This document shows positions 11,200 to 20,999 of a DNA stretch of 64,000 nt, one piece after another. The translations under genes were made by a program, and so were the position numbers. The stretch is from contig JAFEMH010002561.1 in the NCBI GenBank assembly GCA_022495995.1, positions 267,270 through 331,269 of the forward strand. The letters run 5' to 3'. This DNA comes from Adenophora triphylla var. japonica. Lineage: Eukaryota; Streptophyta; Magnoliopsida; Asterales; Campanulaceae. Every line of letters starts with the position of its first letter. Position 1 is the stretch's first letter. A model generated the notes under the pieces. The model did no database searches, had not been told where the DNA came from, and saw nothing but the letters and a program-made list of their open reading frames with translations.

Positions 11200-12403
11200 G
11201 TGGAAACAATCCTCGATTCCGTGCCGTGGTCGTTGTGAAACTCACGAGAATTTAAGTCTACTCCTCTCATTTGGCTTTCGAAGCATGGGGGAGGAGGAGG
11301 AAAGTCTGAGGCTCTCATGATCACCACCCTTGGGTCGGTGAGCTCTGTATAAAGCTGTTTCGGCCACGGCCTTTTTGAGCCTTTCGATCCCGGCCTCTGT
11401 TTTTGCCACGATTATTGGCATGAGCGGGCTCAGGGGTGGTCTCTGGACTTGGCTTATCCTTTCTTTCGCGAAGCTCGTGGAGCGGGCACACTAGGCTCTT
11501 CGGCGGAGGCAATGGCCGATGCCCTTTCATACATTTCCTCCATTGATTTAGGTTTCTTTGGAGGCAAAATTCATTTTGAGGAAGGAGTTGCGAGGCCGCC
11601 TTCAAAACATAGTCGATGTCCCCCTCGTCCGGGTCCACAATCTCCTCGCTCACCTTCCTGAACCGGGATATATAATCTTTTGTAGGCTCATTTGGTGCAC
11701 CTTGACACGGACAAGATCTGTCTTTGGTCTAGCGGGCACACCTGCTCCGGCAAGGCATTGAGGAAGAGGACTACGGGCGGGCGAATATTTGGATACACGG
11801 GAGCTTGAGGGCTAGCATCCGAGATAGGGCCTTGCCGGTGAAGGTCGCGGCCAAAGCTTTGCACATCACTGACTCATCCGCGGAGAATAAAGCCATCGGC
11901 CCTCAAATCTTCCCATATGACTCTTGGCATTTTTGGATCCGTCATAGGTGTCCATGCGGGGGTTTGCCCTTACGGATCGGTGCCGCGCAATTTTATCGGC
12001 GAAGGCGTCCATAGTGCGGCCACACTTAGGCGGCCTTCGATGGGTTTCCCACATCTTACTGCATGAATTCCACAAACTCGGGGTTCGATCATCAACCTTT
12101 TGCTTTTTAGCCCGTGGAGTCACGGCCTTCTCCTTGGCCGGAGCCAAAGGTCTGGCTTTGGACTTCGCACGGTGATTTGACTGTGCCTCTTCCCCCCTTT
12201 CCTCGCTATCATCTACATGCACCACACTCCGTCTGGCCGGCTGTCCGCGCTCGAGGCTGGGTCAACCCGGTTTGCCCCACGGCTTGACTAGCAAGCGAGT
12301 GTGCGGGAGCTCGTTGGGAGAACCTTTGTGACCCTTGAGGGAACTGTAGCCCTCCATTGGCCTCTATTTCAAATATTTCCATCTCCGCGTCGTTGATGGC
12401 CAT
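11200..12403 (-). pseudogene. Tat Gag
   Basis: Pieces at 12209-12403 (N-terminal, low complexity), 11866-12225 (with 'YDGSKNAKSHMGRFEG', the start of the retrotransposon gag domain) and 11321-11653 (basic tail 'NNRGKNRGRDRKAQKGRGRN') lie in shifted frames. Gag forms the particle that packages element RNA. The YDG-x-x-NAK-x-H-x-GRFEG motif is shared with the separate gag fragment at 15909, so the two elements are relatives. Confidence 0.7.
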
Positions 12404-12935
12404 GGCTTCCGCGACCAGTTTGGATTTGGAGGCTAGGATTTCCTTCCTTCTCGGGATTTGTTAAGGGAAAGTGGGGTGGTCGGATTGGTGTTTTTATGCG
12501 AGCTTGGGGAGTTTTGGGCTAGTGTTTAGTAGGGCTTGGGCTTTCTCAGCACGTGCTTCCTCGGTTAACCGGTGGAGAGCTCGTTGAGTGGGGATTTTGA
12601 GGCGAGAATGGGCCCCCATTACATTGAAGACAGAGTTGGTTTGCCTTTCCCTATTGTTATTGGAGGGTTCGGCTTGGTTTTCCTCCTCTATGGTTAAATG
12701 ACCGGCATTTTTAGAATTTGAGACATGTCACGAAGGTGAAAATAAGCTGAAAAGAAGTGTCTTTTGACAGTCGGTTGTTTAGACTACAAGGGGTGTGTAC
12801 TGAAAACAAAAAGTTTTAAATGGGAAAAACTTAGTGACGTAAAATAGAAGAGCCTTTCGGCACTTTGAATTTGTTTAGGACACGTGAGGTGCCTTGAAAA
12901 CAAAAGATTTTTAACGAGAAACGAAAGAAAGTCGA
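12404..12935. other. Tat 5' leader
   Basis: This is the sequence between the PBS and the first gag-like frame. It contains no recognisable protein motif and has A+T-rich stretches near 12700-12900. It would hold the packaging and dimerisation signals, but none can be identified by eye. Confidence 0.45.
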
Positions 12936-12953
12936 TTTCCGGCAATGGAACCA
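12936..12953 (-). other. Primer binding site of the Tat element (tRNA-Asp type, decayed)
   Basis: On the minus strand, one base after the 5' LTR, the sequence is TGGTTCCATTGCCGGAAA. It matches the Athila/Tat tRNA-Asp primer site (TGGCGCCGTTGCCGGGGA) at 13 of 18 bases; four of the five differences are transitions. Confidence 0.5.
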
Positions 12954-12954
12954 C

Positions 12955-13794
12955 CGATGACGCCACGGCTTTTCGGGGTCGGGAGCGGTTCAAGGATATC
13001 TGGCTAGGATATATTTGGTGGATTTGTGTACCTAGATCACAACACAAACAAGCACCGTTAAGGTCAAAGTTGGATGTTACTCCAACTCGGGCCCTCGGGT
13101 GTGAGAGTAAGAATCTTTTGAGTAATAAGGCTTTGAATACCTTTGGAGTGTGTGTGTGTTTAGGTGTAGAGAGTAAAAGAGCTTACTCAATTGTATATGG
13201 AACTTACCTTGCCCCGAGGGTAAAGGCCTTCTATTTATAGGCAATGCCATGGTGCTTGTTGAGGTAAGCAATGAGATCGGCCCTAGGGGCACTTTGGTAT
13301 TTAGACCATTACACGTGTCCGCACTAATTGGTCTGTCGGGGAGGGAACAGGGACTGTCCAGGGGACATGGCTGAAAGGGACATGAGCCGTGTAGCCGGCT
13401 TATGGCATTAAATGGAATAGTAGGCGCCGGACTGAGCCGCATTGAATGCGTGATGGGGGAGCCGGCAAGTGGCCTGTCAGAGCCAGTAAGCTAACTTGCT
13501 CAGTAAGGCTTGACATTTAACCGGGAAGCAGCCTGTGCCCGCGGTCAACGTTGTGCTCGCGGTCAAAGATATATGACGCGAGCACGGTTGATGCGGGCAT
13601 GACTCCTGCGGGCACGGATCCAGCGAGCAGGGTTCCAAGGGTCCTCGACGGGGACGGACCGAGGAGGGACACGGTCTTGACCACAAGGGCCTATTTGTCC
13701 GCGGTCTTCCCTCCAGCGGTCTAGGAACTGCTACGTCACTGGTTCCTTGGACTAGACCGAGCGCGGGCCCGGTCCAGTAGATCCGGGCTCATCA
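12955..13794 (-). repeat. 5' LTR of the Tat element
   Basis: This 840-base copy of the left LTR ends GGCTCATCA on the plus strand; at its other end the terminal T has become C (cGATGACGCC). The sense-strand TATA box is the complement of CTATTTATAG at 13231-13240. It promotes transcription towards gag on the minus strand. The base after it starts the TSD GGTAT. Confidence 0.9.
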
Positions 13795-14138
13795 GGTATA
13801 AATACCCCCAATCTTCATCATTTGAAGATTGCTTGAGAATATTGATATTAAGAGAGTCCTTTGAAGATCTGAAGAAATTTCCAGAAATTCATAATCATTT
13901 GAATCTTCATCTTCAACCTTCATACCTTGAAGAACAAATCTTCAGCCCATAAATTCAAGCCTTGTAACACCAAGATTTATTGTGCTCTATATCATACAGA
14001 TTTAAACGGCCTTGAATCTTGTTTATCACACACACACCGCAGTTGATTAATCACATAGATTAAATCATTTGAGATACACCGGTTATAGTCTAGGATTCGC
14101 TTCATTGTTTAGATTTTAGATTTGAGTTTGATTCTTGT
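13795..14138 (+). repeat. Old Sirevirus-type LTR, piece 2 of 3
   Basis: It resumes exactly where piece 1 stopped: GGTATAAATACCC, then 'cttcatcatttgaagattgcttgag' and 'gagatacaccggttatagt', matching in reverse complement the LTR of the complete copia element around 19300-19590. It stops near 14138 at an unclassified insertion. Confidence 0.82.
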
Positions 14139-15432
14139 TGTAACGACCCCAAATTTCCATAATTCATAATAATATTAATAATAATAATAATCTCAAAACA
14201 TAGATAATAGTCATTAAGAGGGCATCTCAATCGACAACCCTAACCCTAATATAATCAAACCATAATAACTAATATTCAAAATTCAACGGCTATTAGATCC
14301 CACTAGCTCAATACTTAAAGTTTTTAAAAAAAAACATAATTCTAATTCCTCAATATCCGTGCCGCCATCCATGCGACCGATCATCTCCTCCTTTTGATTA
14401 CCTGGGAGGGGAATTATAAGAAAGGGGTGAGCGAACAATGCTCAGTAAGTTCATACGGAATCTCTCCGGGTACTAAGGAAAGATGACCGAAAGAACGAAC
14501 CAATCAAATTATTCAACAATATGATAGCTATATCAATTAAAGTACAGGTACGAGTACAATAACGAAAGATACTTTTCAAATAACAAGTTGTGGCACTATC
14601 ACAAAAATATATATAATGAAGACTGTATTCACACAAGTCCGTCAATTCCAAAGTAACGTTACACCTTTTCAGGGTGACTTTGATACACCTTTTCAGGGTG
14701 ATCCTTGAATAAGAGACTCCAAGCCTGTTCAGGGCGCTCCCTTATCCCGACATATCATGATAGTCAACTACTTCATCAAGTAGTGTATAAGCGTCTAAGT
14801 CCTTTTCAGGGATTAGACTAATTCTCATAAAGTCCTTTTTAATCAGACTAATTCTTGCTACGTCTTTTTCAATCAGACAAAACTAGCTACATCGCGAGTT
14901 CAAATAGATATATCAAATTCCACATATCATGTTCATAGATACAAGAACACATTAACAAATCCAATTATCATGGATACCCTTTGAACAACACATATCAAGG
15001 GTAGGAACATTCCAACAGACGTTCAATCAAAGGAATATATAGAAATGAAACTACCGGCCACATTGGTAGTAAACAAATACAATTTATGGAATCCTATCTT
15101 AAAAAGGATACTTTAAATACTAAATAGCTTAATCCCTTACCTCGATTGATGCACGCTCCTAGCAAATATCACCGCACGAATCTACAATCATGCAACGCAT
15201 AACTTAGAGTACAAGTAATACACATTTACTTAACCCAAACTATTTCTCTTAGTCTTGTTAACCTATGAGTTATTCTACTCTAACTCCTTTAAAGATTAAC
15301 ATTTAACCTCCTTTAGGTTTTCCAATTCATACGTAGGGTTTCTAGGTTCTAAACCCTTTTATAATCCTCTTTAATCTAGCCACACACATATTATTTTTAC
15401 CTAATTTTGCACACACAAACACACACTAATCT

Positions 15433-15466
<34 letters not shown>

Positions 15467-15521
15467 TTGCACACACACACCAGTAGAGCCGTCAAACCCT
15501 TTTATAATCCCCTTTTGTAAC
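14139..15521. repeat. Unclassified 1.4 kb insertion in the old LTR
   Basis: This block interrupts the LTR match. It starts TGTAACGACCCC and is flanked on both sides by CTTGT (14134-14138 and 15522-15526), a possible 5-base TSD. The left end resembles LTRs beginning TGTAACGACCC, but the right end (TTTTGTAAC) lacks the expected CA. It contains 'gggtgagcgaacaatgctcagtaagt' words and imperfect repeats built on 'ccttttcaggg' at about 14660-14880. I see no coding capacity. It could be a solo LTR or an unknown non-autonomous element. Confidence 0.5.
15409..15481. repeat. (AC)n microsatellite
   Basis: Interrupted CA dinucleotide runs lie near the right end of the unclassified insertion. Such tracts are slippage-prone and common in plant intergenic DNA. 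Confidence 0.9.
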
Positions 15522-15908
15522 CTTGTAATCTCTCTCATCATCTAATACAAATCTAGTACTTAGAAAATCCAAGACTAACCATCTTGGTAGTGGATGTAGA
15601 TCATTTACGATCAAACCACTTCAAATATTGTGTTATTTAATTTCTGCATTTTCTTTATTGTTCATTATTCAAACTAATTTGTCTTATCTGTTTGATCAAT
15701 ATAGGTTGTCCAGATTTGTGAATTGTGTTTATAGTTAATCATTGTCAAACCTCATTTTACTGTTTTATAAACCGCACTACTAAAACCTCACTTTGTTACT
15801 TGAGAAATTCCGTTGTGCATTTTACAAACCTCACTTACGGTTTTGATACACTGCAAGAGCGGTTTTGTAAGCAAGAGGTTTTGTTTTCAAAAAGGGGCGA
15901 AACCAAGT
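15522..15908 (+). repeat. Old Sirevirus-type LTR, piece 3 of 3, truncated
   Basis: 'Ttgtaatctctc', 'ccaagactaaccatcttggtagtgga' and 'ctgcaagag..gttttgtaagcaagagg' match the reverse complement of 18840-19260. The match fades at about 15908, some 75 bases short of the expected LTR end (...GGGACCAACA), and gypsy gag sequence follows directly. No primer binding site is found, so this is a truncated LTR remnant. Confidence 0.75.
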
Positions 15909-16296
15909 CCCCCATACAAAAGGCCAAACCTCCTTCCCTAGAACCTTATGATGGCTCAACAAATGCAAAAATCCATATTGGGAGGTTTGAAGGCCTAACG
16001 GTCTTATTTTCTGATGACGAAGAGGTATGGTGCAAAACTTTGGCATCCACTTTCACAAGTAAGACACTCTCTTGGATGATGGCCCACAAAACTAAATCCA
16101 TAGACAGTTTTGAACAGCTAAGATATTTCTTTCTTAACTCGTTCGCGGGGGCTGGAGAGCCAGCCAGGCCAAAAGCTGATCTAGTCCGATAAAACAGGGA
16201 GTTGGGAAAACCACGAAATCCTACATCACTCAATTCCGGAAGGTGACAGAACAAATAGTGGACTTAACCCAGAGTGACATTCAACTATGTTTTGAG
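15909..16296 (+). pseudogene. Gypsy gag, N-terminal part (split by a hAT element)
   Basis: This plus-strand frame has 'PPSLEPYDGSTNAKIHIGRF' and 'SFEQLRYFFLNSFAGAGEPA', the core of the retrotransposon gag domain. The N-terminus is missing because the truncated copia LTR abuts it, and one frame shift or stop occurs near 16192. The reading then continues in another frame up to 16296, where a hAT element is inserted (TSD GTTTTGAG, 16289-16296). The second half is at 17404-17946. I infer it is the gag of the plus-sense element whose 3' LTR lies at 56949. Confidence 0.75.
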
Positions 16297-17395
16297 TAGA
16301 GCTGTCAATACGGGCTGGCGGGGTGGGCTCAACCTGCCACTAAACGGGGCGGGGCAAATTCCTGGCGGGTCGGAAATATGTCAACCCAACCCACCTTGGG
16401 TTGGTGGGTCAGGCAGACCAATACGGGTCATCTGTAAAAACATTTTTCTGCATATTTCAGTTGCTTGTATTCATATAAAATGATATGAATACTAGATATA
16501 ACAATATTTAGATTTTATAGAATAATTAATATCTTATAAATTATTAGTCAAAATGTTATAAAAATACTAACTCTCACCTATTCAAATGAGAGGGAGGAAA
16601 TATTAAGTAAATAAGGAGCAGGCATAGTTGCACAACTCATCTAAGAACTTGAGATTGGATGTAGACCTGTTGTGTGTATTTAGAAAAAAAAATCACAAAA
16701 ATAATTTGTAATGAATGATTAGCTTTCATGCATTTTGGATAGGATATATGCACAAGTTTGTTTCTCAAGAAATTTATCCAAAATGTATAAAAGCCATCTT
16801 CTTTACTACCACTACCACATCTGACAACTGACAGGTTCTTGATTCCAATACCTCCAAGGCCTTTGAAGCTTGAGTTCTAGGCATAACATCACAGAGTACC
16901 ACAACACTTCCACAAAGTATATTTGAGAAAATGATGTGCAGGGGGGTGATTGAAAACAATTCCTATTGATACAAACAAAGATTATCCGGACAAGCTGTGA
17001 TACAGAGAACCAGCATCAACATTATAGAGGATCCAAATTTGCAGAACTGGCAGCATAACAACAATATTATTCAAGTTCTAAATCTAACTAACAAAAATTC
17101 TACAACAATAACAACAGTATAACCACTCTTCAGTTCTTCATGTCAGATGCTATTTGAGTACTCATGAAGTCTACAAAACTGAATCAAAACCTTAATGCCA
17201 AAATTTGTTATTACCCTCTTTAGATAAATGTAGAGCTGTCAATACGGGCTTGCGGGCGGGGCGAGCCCAACCCGCCACTAAACGGGGCGAGGCGGGCCAA
17301 ATTCCTAGCGGGCTAGAAATATGTCAACCCAACCCACCCCTATTGCATGGCGGGGCGGGCTGGCCCGATAGGCTTAACCCAAATTGATGGCTCTA
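16297..17395. mobile_element. Non-autonomous hAT-type DNA transposon
   Basis: The ends are TAGAGCTGTCAA and its imperfect inverse TTGATGGCTCTA. The flanks carry an 8-base direct duplication GTTTTGAG (16289-16296 and 17396-17403), the hAT signature. There is no transposase frame, so it would need enzyme from elsewhere. The left 110 bases (GC-rich 'cgggctggcggggtgggct...') recur in direct orientation at 17231. Removing the element joins the two gag halves in the same reading frame. Confidence 0.85.
17231..17395. mobile_element. 165-base short hAT copy or duplicated end inside the larger hAT
   Basis: It starts TAGAGCTGTCAATACGGGC like the outer element and ends at the same TTGATGGCTCTA. It is therefore either a complete miniature element sharing the right end, or a terminal duplication. 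I see no separate TSD at its left side (preceded by 'agataaatg'). Confidence 0.6.
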
Positions 17396-17403
17396 GTTTT
17401 GAG

Positions 17404-17946
17404 GGTGTCTTGGCCTCTAGTTACTTGAAAATGAGCATTGCCTCAAATAGACTAAAATATGTAGAGGAAATGTACGAAAGGGCTACTGCCATTGCCTCTG
17501 TCGAGGAGCCAATAGAACTTCTGGCAGCCCGTAGGTCAGCAAAAGAAAGAATTGAACAAGTAAAGGAGCATGGACAAGGTTCTGGCCAAGGGTATGAACA
17601 GGGAAGAAACATGACCCGGAACACGAAGAAATTCAAAAGAATTGATGATGAGAGTACCTATACTCCGTTGATCACTATTTGTTCCGCCATTCTTAAAGAT
17701 GTTGAAATTCCTCCCCCCGCTCCAATATTGAGAAGGCCCAATAAAAGGTCAAGAAACAAATTTTGTGAATACCACAATGACCATGGCTACAACACGAACG
17801 AATGTTTTCAGCTGAAAAGAATTATCCTGCAAAAGATTGACAATGGTGAGCTAGCCAATTGGGTCAGTAGGAGGGGCCTCAGGCTGATCAAACATAAAGG
17901 GCTATTCTTCCCCAAACAATCTGGCCACGACAGCTCAGAAGAATAA
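17404..17946 (+). pseudogene. Gypsy gag, C-terminal part with zinc-knuckle-like motif
   Basis: The frame continues gag after the hAT element: a helical segment ('MSIASNRLKYVEEMYERATA'), a charged linker rich in Q, G and R, then 'KFCEYHNDHGYNTNECFQLK', the Cys/His cluster at the end of many plant gypsy Gags. It ends at a stop at 17944-17946. Protease and pol do not follow: within 190 bases the opposite-strand PMD gene ends. The parent element is thus gag-only or has lost pol. Confidence 0.75.
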
Positions 17947-18132
17947 GCTAACCTCTCCCTCCCCTGAAAAGCGTAAATCATCCAGTTGAGCAGTCAAATC
18001 CAAAGCAGTAGGAGCCACAACAACTGGGAGAACGAGGGGAGCTTCACCAACGACATAAATATTGTCCTTGATATGAGATATAAGCTCTTCAATGATGGGA
18101 ACAAGTGCATGACCGGGGCATCACTCCAGGAA

Positions 18133-18784
18133 TCACTGCACATCCTTATATATGACAGTGATTCTCCCCCGGCTCGTCCTCCTCTTCCTCAAAGAGCGAG
18201 CCCAACATAACATGGCAGGATACCCAAACATGGTCTCATCCTGCCAATCCCACGACTGGCACCGGAAGACCTCATAGCACCACACCTGCAACAAAAAAGC
18301 AGATAGTGCTCAGAACAAGAAAAATGAAAATGAGAAATGATGAAATGCTAAACTACAAAAGCATGTAAACTCATACCTCCAGTGCGAAGTCAAAGCACCC
18401 CAGGGAGTTGACCGCACCCCGGCTGAATCTGTCCAAAGCAAAATAGAGCTCGGCCAAGCCCGCCTCGCCCCAAGCAATATCACAAACCCTCTCCAAGTCT
18501 ACCAGACTCTCCATTAGAGGGAAAAGAACGAAAGATGCATGATTCGAGAACAAAGTCTCAGAAAGGGCAAACCACATAAACGAGCGCGTCAGCTGCTCTG
18601 CCATCACTACCCCAGTGCCCCGGCTATAATCCCCGATGTTGGCAGTAATCTTCTCCTCCACATCGTGGTACACCATACCCAAGTCCTTATGGGGCCAAGG
18701 CACAAAGCCAAGCAGCTCAGTCAGCAACTCATCGGACATCCAGTCCCGCCACTTCACCGACTCCCCCTTAAAGGACAGCCCGGT
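18133..18784 (-). pseudogene. Plant mobile domain (PMD) protein gene, 3' part (exon 2 end, intron, exon 3)
   Basis: The minus-strand exon at 18377-18784 encodes 'VKWRDWMSDELLTELLGF', 'SFMWFALSETLFSNHASF' and 'PLMESLVDLERVCDIAWGEA'. These follow the 'aminotransferase-like, plant mobile domain' pattern, in which a large hydrophobic block with L-F-x-x-K/H and D-L-x-x-x-x-x-Y/I-x-WG-x-A is typical. It ends at a GAG|GTATGA donor; a 91-base intron (18286-18376) with acceptor TTGCAG leads to exon 3 (18133-18285, 'VWCYEVFRCQSWDWQDETMF' to TGA). PMD proteins (MAIN/MAIL type) act in silencing and genome stability, and many copies are carried by transposons. The gene is cut at 18784 by the copia element and resumes at 32813. 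Confidence 0.8.
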
Positions 18785-20271
18785 TGTTGGTCCCAAAGGT
18801 GGCAACAAGGGTGAAAATACAGCTAGAGGGGGGGGGGGGTGAATAGCTGTTTAAAATTTTTCGCCCTCTATTAAAAACTAAACCTCTTGCTTACAAAATC
18901 CTCTTGCAGTTGATAACAGACTGCAAGTGATGGTGTAAAATGCACAGCGGAATTATAGAGTGTAAAGCGGTTTTAGAGGCGGTTTGTAAAATGCGGTTTT
19001 GATATGCGGTTTTGGTAAGTGCAGTTTTACAAACAAGTGTGGTTTTGACTTTGTTAACTCCAAACACTATTTCACAATAATGGATAACTAAATAAAGATC
19101 AAACAGAGACAAAGATAAATAATTAGTAAGCACAAGAAATATAAATGCAAAAAGTAAGAACACGCTATTTGGAGTGGTTCAATCGATAAACGATCTACGT
19201 CCACTACCAAGATGGTTAGTCTTGGATTTCTAAGAGAGATTTTATATTAAGTATTGAGAGATTACAAAGTACAATAAAATCTTTTCTATGAAGAACAAAT
19301 CCAAAACTATAACCAGTGTATCTCAAGTGTTTAATCTATGTGATTAGAACAAATGAGGTGTGTGTGTGAGGACAAGATCAAGGCTCTTTAAATCAAGTGA
19401 GATGTAGAGCTCAATGATTCTTGAATGTGTTAAGGCTTGATTTACGGGCCGGGAATATTTCTTGAAGTATGAAGATGAAGATTCAAAGGGTTGAACAATT
19501 TACGGCGTAGCTTCGGCTTCTATGAACACAAAGACTTCTCAATTTTTCAAGCAATCTTCAAATGGTGAAGATTAGGGTATTTATACCCAAGCATCAAGAA
19601 ACTAGCCGTTGGATACAAACTGCTGTAAGGACAAGTACTTGATGCAATCCTATTGGTCCACAAAGAACCACTTTTGTCCTTTCGGGTACATGCTGCAGAT
19701 AAAGCCGATCGTGCTCCACCGCAAGCAATGAGGTTAGGACACCTGTCACCTTTTCAAGATCCTTGCAGATCTTCTCTGACATTGAATCACGTGACAAGAT
19801 TTGGTGGTTGACTTTTTGATATTGCTGACGTGGATTCCAACGGATAAAAAGTGATTTACTTCAAGTAGCCAATCATTGGATGCGGTTGGTGAGACGCGGT
19901 TAGGAACATGCGGTTTTGCTACACCAGGAGGTTGCATGGATGTGGTTGCATATGAACTGCACAGGTGCGGTTCAAGGGCGGTTGCATGCGGTTGGTTCAA
20001 AAGGCAGATTCAAGGTAGAACTACACTTGCGGTTTGCAAGTGCGATTCATAGGGAGGTTTTGAATACTGCTGGAACTGCAACCTTGCTTCCAATGAATCT
20101 TGTGCCAGTCTTCAAGCCTAAGATTAACCTATTCTATAAAATGGACTTAGCTAAAAAATTGAAGTCTAAGCTTCATTACATAGGGTCCTAAAGTCCTTAA
20201 AATAGAAAGGAGGTTATGGTATCAATCAAATCTAATACAAACTAGGAGGGTTAAAACATGCATACCCAACA
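18785..20271 (-). repeat. 3' LTR of the Sirevirus-like element
   Basis: A 1,487-base LTR running TGTTGGTCCC...CATACCCAACA on the plus strand. The sense-strand TATA box is the complement of TATTTATA at 19578-19585. It is nearly identical to 31327-32807 apart from clustered multi-base differences, for example at 18911-18928, 19437-19450, 19500-19520 and 19615-19690. GCGGTT occurs in two clusters, near 18966-19011 and 19880-20000. Confidence 0.95.
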
Positions 20272-20284
20272 ATCTCCCCCTATT
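20272..20284 (-). other. Polypurine tract of the Sirevirus-like element
   Basis: The plus strand reads ATCTCCCCCTATT directly after the LTR; on the sense strand this is AATAGGGGGAGAT abutting the 3' LTR. It is the standard copia plus-strand primer site. Confidence 0.88.
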
Positions 20285-20999
20285 TGATTGATGCCATTAC
20301 CTACTATAACTAAAGCAATCATTGTACTTGGTAAAAACATGTCCATAAGAATTAACATGGTAATTCATGTCCCAAGTCAATGCACACACTTAGCTTAAGC
20401 TATAGATTTCTATACTTTCTAAAAGATAAAAACTTACAATATGGAAAGTTATAGAAATGCATTCAGTGCACTTAAAAATTGTGAGTTTAAGTTCAAAGTG
20501 TGGTTTAAACTGAATGTTTAAACATCAATTCAAAATAGTGATTTTAAGTTGGAAAATATTTGAATGAGGTTATCAACCATAAGAGGTTTCATTGTTCTAC
20601 AAACAAGTGGTTTGATATGAACAAGGTTTTAGGAACCAATGATGCATTTTTCATTACTACCAATGCGGTTACACTTACAATGGTAGAGAAGCAAAATACA
20701 AAGGTTTCAAAAACAAAGGAAAGTTGGACAAAAATACATGGAGTGCGGTCCAACAAATCAAAAAGGAGTTCAGCAAAAAAAAAGGATAAAAGGAATTACA
20801 AAAGAGAAGTCCTATTGCTGACGCGGTCGATGATGAGGCGGTTGATGATGATGACGCGGTTGCTCTCTTGGTTGATTTACTTCCTGGTTGGGCAACTGCG
20901 GTCCTGATGATTGTCTAAAGGCTGAGCTTTCACCTCTGATATTTCTTCTTAAAGCCTCGAGGTCTTCAACCTGCCTTGCAAGAGTGGTTTCAACAGCAT
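20285..20999. other. 3' untranslated tail of the Sirevirus-like element
   Basis: A+T-rich sequence between the extra gene and the polypurine tract. A plus-strand open stretch (20560-20907) is antisense to the element and Lys-rich without motifs, so I do not call it a gene. GCGGTT recurs near 20665, 20823, 20837, 20856 and 20896. Confidence 0.5.

Larger units (their letters stand above)
842..13794 (-). mobile_element. Ty3/gypsy LTR retrotransposon, Tat lineage, complete but decayed
   Basis: Two LTRs (842-1672 and 12955-13794) share TGATGA/TCATCA ends and are flanked by a 5-base duplication GGTAT (837-841 and 13795-13799). Coding remnants on the minus strand run gag, protease, reverse transcriptase, RNase H, a second RNase H, integrase, which is the gypsy order. 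The extra archaeal-type RNase H before integrase, and a long 3' region carrying an opposite-strand gene, are features of the Tat lineage. All frames are broken. The element is nested in the TATA box of the old copia LTR (197-15908): joining its flanks across one GGTAT gives back the LTR sequence. Confidence 0.9.

Noticed and set aside
14238..14252. AACCCTAACCCTAA telomere-like repeat
   Set aside because: Only two units; too short for an interstitial telomere tract.
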